9,300 nt of DNA from Xanthobacteraceae bacterium. Lineage in GTDB: Bacteria > Pseudomonadota > Alphaproteobacteria > Rhizobiales > Xanthobacteraceae. Positions 6,756 to 9,300 of the stretch are shown here, piece after piece. The notes beneath the pieces are model-generated. The model made no database searches. It saw nothing but the letters and a program-made list of their open reading frames with translations, and had not been told where the DNA came from. The position numbers and the translations under genes are program-made. Where the stretch lies: the NCBI GenBank assembly GCA_030044035.1, contig JASHWN010000519.1, positions 1 through 9,300 on the forward strand, in the 5' to 3' direction. The first letter of the stretch is position 1. Every line of letters begins with the position of its first letter.

Positions 6756-7559
6756 GTGGCTGACAAATTGACCGACATCAAAGAAGAGCTTGCGCTTGCC
6801 AACCGCATTCTGGCGCACGAGGGCGTGCTCGACGCCTTCGGTCATGTCAGCGTGCGCCATCCCGCCGATCCCGGCCGTTATCTGTTGTCGCGCTCGCGCT
6901 CGCCGGCGCTGATCGAACCCGCCGATATTCTGGAGTTCACGCTCGATTCCGAGCCGGTGCGGCCGCCGACCGCGCATCTCTACGCCGAGCGCGTCATCCA
7001 TGGCTGCATCTATCAGGCGCGGCCCGACGTCACCGCGGTCTGCCATCACCATGCGCCGGCTGTGATGCCGTTCGTCATCGCCGGCAAGCCGATCGTGCCG
7101 GTGTTTCATCTCGGCGCCGCGATCGGCGAGGAGCCGCCGTTCTGGGATCAGCAGGACGAGTTCGGCGATACCAACCTGTTGGTCGTCAAGCCGGAAGAGG
7201 GCCGCTCGCTCGCCCGCGCGCTCGGCGATCAGTCGGTGGTGCTGATGAACCGCCACGGCGCCACCGTGGTCGGCGCCGACCTGAAGGAGCTGGTGTCGCG
7301 CGCGATCTTCATGTGCCAGAACGCCGAGTATCAGCTGCGCGCGCTGCTGTTGCGCGCGTTCATGCTCGGCACCGCGCCGACCTTGCCGCGCGGCGAAATC
7401 AAGCTCGCCGGCGCGATCAGCCGGTTGCCCAATGTGGTGACGCGAACCTGGGAATATTGGAGCGCGCGCGTCGACGGCGGCAGCGGCGCTGCTGCCGCGC
7501 CCGCGAGCCCGGGCAAGGGCGCAAAGCCGGCGCGCCGAAAAGCCCGGCGCAAAAAATGA
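6756..7559 (+). CDS. Class II aldolase/adducin family protein
   Basis: A 267-residue cytoplasmic protein of the class II aldolase/adducin family: Zn-dependent aldolases, epimerases and decarboxylases such as FucA, AraD and 3-hydroxy-2-methylpyridine-4,5-dicarboxylate decarboxylase. The frame is open from 6636, but GTG 6756 has GAGG 8 bases upstream and begins at the family's natural N terminus. FGHVSVRHP (28-36) is the substrate/phosphate-side loop. E78 in AERVIH is the likely catalytic acid/base. H97 and H99 in CHHHAP and H167 in NRHGATVVG are the expected zinc ligands. All key residues are present, so the enzyme is probably active; the substrate is unknown. The last 30 residues form a Gly/Ala/Pro linker followed by a strongly basic end (KPARRKARRKK), which is not part of the fold. 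A GC hairpin in the repeat downstream may end transcription. Confidence 0.9.
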   Translation: MADKLTDIKEELALANRILAHEGVLDAFGHVSVRHPADPGRYLLSRSRSPALIEPADILEFTLDSEPVRPPTAHLYAERVIHGCIYQARPDVTAVCHHHAPAVMPFVIAGKPIVPVFHLGAAIGEEPPFWDQQDEFGDTNLLVVKPEEGRSLARALGDQSVVLMNRHGATVVGADLKELVSRAIFMCQNAEYQLRALLLRAFMLGTAPTLPRGEIKLAGAISRLPNVVTRTWEYWSARVDGGSGAAAAPASPGKGAKPARRKARRKK

Positions 7560-7575
7560 CGCCGTGTTGCACTTT

Positions 7576-7725
7576 CGTCATTGCGAGCGAAGCGAAGCAA
7601 TCCGGTGCCCCCTCCCTAACCCTCCCCCCGCAAGCGGGGGAGGCAAGGTGGGGGGTTGCTTCGTCGCGGAGCTTGTCATCGGGCCGGCCACTTCGGGCCG
7701 GACCCGTTGGCTCCTCGCAATGACG
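7576..7725. repeat. Mosaic palindromic intergenic repeat (Bradyrhizobium-type REP/MITE-like)
   Basis: The element is bounded by a perfect 12-base inverted repeat: CGTCATTGCGAG at 7576-7587 and CTCGCAATGACG at 7714-7725. Internal arms GAAGCAA (7594-7600) and TTGCTTC (7656-7662) pair again. Nested inside is a second common module, CCTCCCTAACCCTCCCC, leading into the hairpin. A further short inverted pair, GGGCCGGCC with GGGCCGG, lies at about 7681-7702. Repeats with this terminal sequence are abundant between genes in Bradyrhizobium and Rhodopseudomonas. It sits between two convergent genes and encodes nothing. Confidence 0.8.
7621..7643. terminator. GC-rich hairpin inside the repeat, possible bidirectional terminator
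   Basis: CCTCCCCC (7621-7628) pairs perfectly with GGGGGAGG (7636-7643) around a 7-base loop. It lies between the ends of two convergent genes. There is no T tract on either strand, so intrinsic termination is only possible, not shown. Confidence 0.35.
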
Positions 7726-7748
7726 ATCGATGCCAGGCGAGACGAGGC

Positions 7749-8120
7749 TTAGCTGCGTCCGCTGCAAGGCCCGTCGTGCACCCAGGTCGCTTCGGCGTGC
7801 ATGGCCGCGCACCGGTTCGGATAGGTCATGCGCACGTGCTCGGGATTGATCCCGCACATCGGCTCGGAGCGGACGACGCCGGCCCAGCTCCAGCAGGTAA
7901 TCGTCTGGCATGCTCCCGGGTACACCACTTTCGCGTGGTCGCGCCGCGCCGCGGCAGCATTGTCGTAGTTTTGTGGACCGTCCGCCCGCAGGCCGCAGAC
8001 CGGCTGGTTCATGACGACGCGATGAGCCTTGGCTGCGAGCGCGCCGTCGCTCGCCGCGAGCGAGATGACGCCGAGCGCCGCCACAGCTGTCAGGCACGCA
8101 GTAAGCCGCACAATACGCAT
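7749..8120 (-). CDS. Small exported protein with two Kazal-like cysteine modules
   Basis: A 123-residue protein. ATG 8118-8120 has GGGGGA about 6 bases upstream and is followed by a clear signal peptide: basic MRIVR, a hydrophobic core, and ALAA before K31. The frame is open upstream to 8513, but that extension is not protein-like. The mature part has two similar modules. QPVCG (C42) to YPGAC (C71) has YDN where Kazal domains have Y-x-N-x-C, lacking the middle cysteine. EPMCG (C89), TYPNRC (C104) and HDGPC (C119) fit the Kazal pattern PVCG...TYxNxC...GxC better. C76 lies between them. Kazal domains inhibit serine proteases; whether this one does is unknown, and it may be a structural relative. 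It is secreted or periplasmic. It diverges from the flavin dehydrogenase gene, with 316 bases between the starts. Confidence 0.72.
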   Translation of the reverse strand: MRIVRLTACLTAVAALGVISLAASDGALAAKAHRVVMNQPVCGLRADGPQNYDNAAAARRDHAKVVYPGACQTITCWSWAGVVRSEPMCGINPEHVRMTYPNRCAAMHAEATWVHDGPCSGRS

Positions 8121-8436
8121 TGCTAATCCCCCCGTTGGGTTGCCCGAGTAGTCGTTTACGGAAAGAATATACCACGCCCGGTCGGGAAAGGCAGTGCCGA
8201 TCGCGTCTTTATTCCCAGGCGCGTTTCGTTTCAGTGGCGATCGGGCGCCGCGGCGCTGGTCGCGCCCAATAGCCGATGAACGCCACCCTCGGAAAGCTTT
8301 TTGGCATCGCACGAAATTCCTTAGAGCCGCTCGGCTTGCAAAATCATGGCAGGCCGGCTGGGCCGTTTGCAACGGCGCATATGGCCGATAGGATGCGGCA
8401 AAATCCAGCGCAAAACGCTTATTGGGGAGGATCGCC
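8121..8436. promoter_or_regulatory. Divergent intergenic region with a candidate -10 for the Kazal-like gene
   Basis: The region separates two divergent genes for exported proteins. On the minus strand TATATT (plus-strand 8166-8171) matches 5 of 6 bases of a -10 box, about 45 bases upstream of the Kazal-like ATG; its -35 is weak. GGGCGC (8243-8248) and GCGCCC (8262-8267) can form a short stem. The strong GGGGAGG at 8424-8430 is the ribosome site of the dehydrogenase. No small gene or RNA is recognised in the remainder. Confidence 0.4.
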
Positions 8437-9300
8437 ATGATGCCGCTCGATCGCGCCAAGAGCCGCCGCCGCTTCATCCAGTATCTCGCCGCCAGCCCGC
8501 TGTTCGCCGGCACCAGCGTTGCGGCGCTTGCCGACGAAAGGAATTTTCCAAAACTGCGGCCCGATCCTTACGTCTGGGCGCCGCGCGATTACGACCACCT
8601 CATTGCCGACCCGAAAGAGGCGCTCGACGTGTTCGACTTCGAGCCGGTGATGCACAAGAACGTGCCGGCCGCGCATTTCGGCTACATGGCCTCCGGCGTC
8701 GATGACGACGTCACCTTGCGCGCCAACCGCGAGGGATTTTTGAAATTTCAGCTGCGGCCGCGGCGGCTGGTCGACGTCAGCAAAGTCGACATGAGCACCG
8801 AAATTCTCGGTCAGAAATACGACACGCCGATCGTCATCGACCCGACCGGCGGCCACAAAGCCTACCATCCCGACGGCGAGGCCGGCGTCGCGCGCGCCGC
8901 CAAGACCGGCGACCACCTGATGATCCTCTCGACCCAGGCGACCACCTCGGTCGCCGACGTGATCGCGGCGCGCGGCCGGCCGATCTGGTCGCAGCTCTAC
9001 GCCACCAACAAGCTCGAAGTGGCCAAGCATCACGTGCTCAGCATGGAGCGCCAGGGCGCGATCGCGATCGCCGTCACGGTCGACCGCAGCGGCGCGCGCA
9101 ACCAGGAGACCGCGCTGCGCATGAGCCGCACCGACACCCGGCAATGCTCGGCCTGTCACGACAGATCGAGCCTCGCCGCCGGGATGCGCAACGATCCGAT
9201 GTACGACGGCGCCGATCTGTCGGGGCTCGACAGCATCCAATCCTCGGCCATGACCTGGGATTACATCAAGCGGCTGCGCGACCTCACCAAGCTGAAAATG
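8437..9300 (+). CDS. Tat-exported FMN-dependent alpha-hydroxy-acid dehydrogenase with a CxxCH motif (3' end off window)
   Basis: The first 288 residues of an FMN-dependent L-2-hydroxy-acid dehydrogenase/oxidase (LldD/glycolate oxidase family, usually about 380-400), which oxidises 2-hydroxy acids such as lactate to keto acids. GGGGAGG lies 6 bases before ATG 8437. SRRRFIQYLAASPLFAG (9-25) is a twin-arginine signal, so the folded flavoprotein should be exported. Family landmarks: Y83 in FGYMASGVDDDVTLRAN, the FMN site IDPTGGHKAYHPDGEAGVAR (134-153), LSTQATTSVADV, Y188 in WSQLYA, and the strand AIAVTVDRSGARNQETALR. The catalytic Lys, His and Arg lie beyond the edge. Between this strand and TWDYIKRLRDLTK is a loop of about 40 residues with CSACH (C237, C240, H241), a haem-c attachment motif. 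M250 and M255 are possible distal ligands. Family and signal are clear; haem binding is inferred. Confidence 0.9.
   Translation, partial: MMPLDRAKSRRRFIQYLAASPLFAGTSVAALADERNFPKLRPDPYVWAPRDYDHLIADPKEALDVFDFEPVMHKNVPAAHFGYMASGVDDDVTLRANREGFLKFQLRPRRLVDVSKVDMSTEILGQKYDTPIVIDPTGGHKAYHPDGEAGVARAAKTGDHLMILSTQATTSVADVIAARGRPIWSQLYATNKLEVAKHHVLSMERQGAIAIAVTVDRSGARNQETALRMSRTDTRQCSACHDRSSLAAGMRNDPMYDGADLSGLDSIQSSAMTWDYIKRLRDLTKLKM
9145..9159 (+). other. CxxCH haem-c attachment motif within the FMN-oxidase domain
   Basis: Codons TGC-TCG-GCC-TGT-CAC encode C237-S-A-C240-H241 in the variable loop between the fourth barrel strand and helix. This is the exact consensus for covalent c-type haem attachment by the Ccm system in the periplasm, where the Tat signal would deliver the protein. 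A metal-binding or redox role is the alternative. Confidence 0.6.

Noticed and set aside
8121..8513. Upstream extension of the Kazal-like frame on the minus strand
   Set aside because: It would bury the signal peptide, overlap the start of the divergent dehydrogenase and has no protein-like character; ATG 8120 has a good ribosome site.
8419..9240. Long open frame on the minus strand opposite the dehydrogenase
   Set aside because: His/Val/Gly/Arg-rich antisense shadow of a clearly recognisable FMN-oxidase gene.
1..9300. CRISPR array, tRNA or rRNA genes, insertion sequence, toxin-antitoxin or defence cluster
   Set aside because: No regularly spaced repeats, cloverleaf-like segments, transposase domains or paired small toxin/antitoxin genes were seen on either strand.

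Overview
The window is GC-rich chromosomal DNA with dense GC-biased coding, frequent GTG starts preceded by GGAGG-type ribosome binding sites, and one mosaic palindromic intergenic repeat. Protein types and the repeat point to an alphaproteobacterium of the Bradyrhizobium / Rhodopseudomonas / Xanthobacteraceae group (Hyphomicrobiales). This placement is inference from sequence character; no 16S or marker gene is present.

Layout, left to right: (1) the N-terminal third of an acyl-CoA synthetase on the minus strand, running off the left edge; (2) a divergently transcribed exported extensin-like protein with an M15-peptidase-like metal site; (3) a convergent catalase-like haem protein (minus); (4) a 5'-truncated remnant of a molybdopterin-binding xanthine/aldehyde dehydrogenase large subunit (minus), followed by about 500 bases with no convincing gene; (5) a small UBP-type zinc-finger protein and a large CocE/NonD-type serine hydrolase, both minus and possibly one transcript; (6) a divergent class II aldolase/adducin protein (plus); (7) a mosaic inverted-repeat element with a GC hairpin; (8) a small exported protein with two Kazal-like cysteine modules (minus); (9) a divergently transcribed Tat-exported FMN-dependent alpha-hydroxy-acid dehydrogenase that runs off the right edge.

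The genes look like a set of independent metabolic or envelope functions rather than one pathway, and I see no multi-gene defence, mobile or biosynthetic system. The most interesting item is the last gene. Its FMN-oxidase domain carries a Tat signal at the N terminus and a CxxCH haem-c attachment motif in the variable loop before the catalytic Lys/His/Arg region. If the motif is used, this would be a periplasmic flavocytochrome c-type 2-hydroxy-acid dehydrogenase with haem built into the flavin domain. Secondary points are the truncated dehydrogenase beside a gene-poor stretch, the UBP zinc finger next to a CocE hydrolase, and the tandem degenerate Kazal-like protein.
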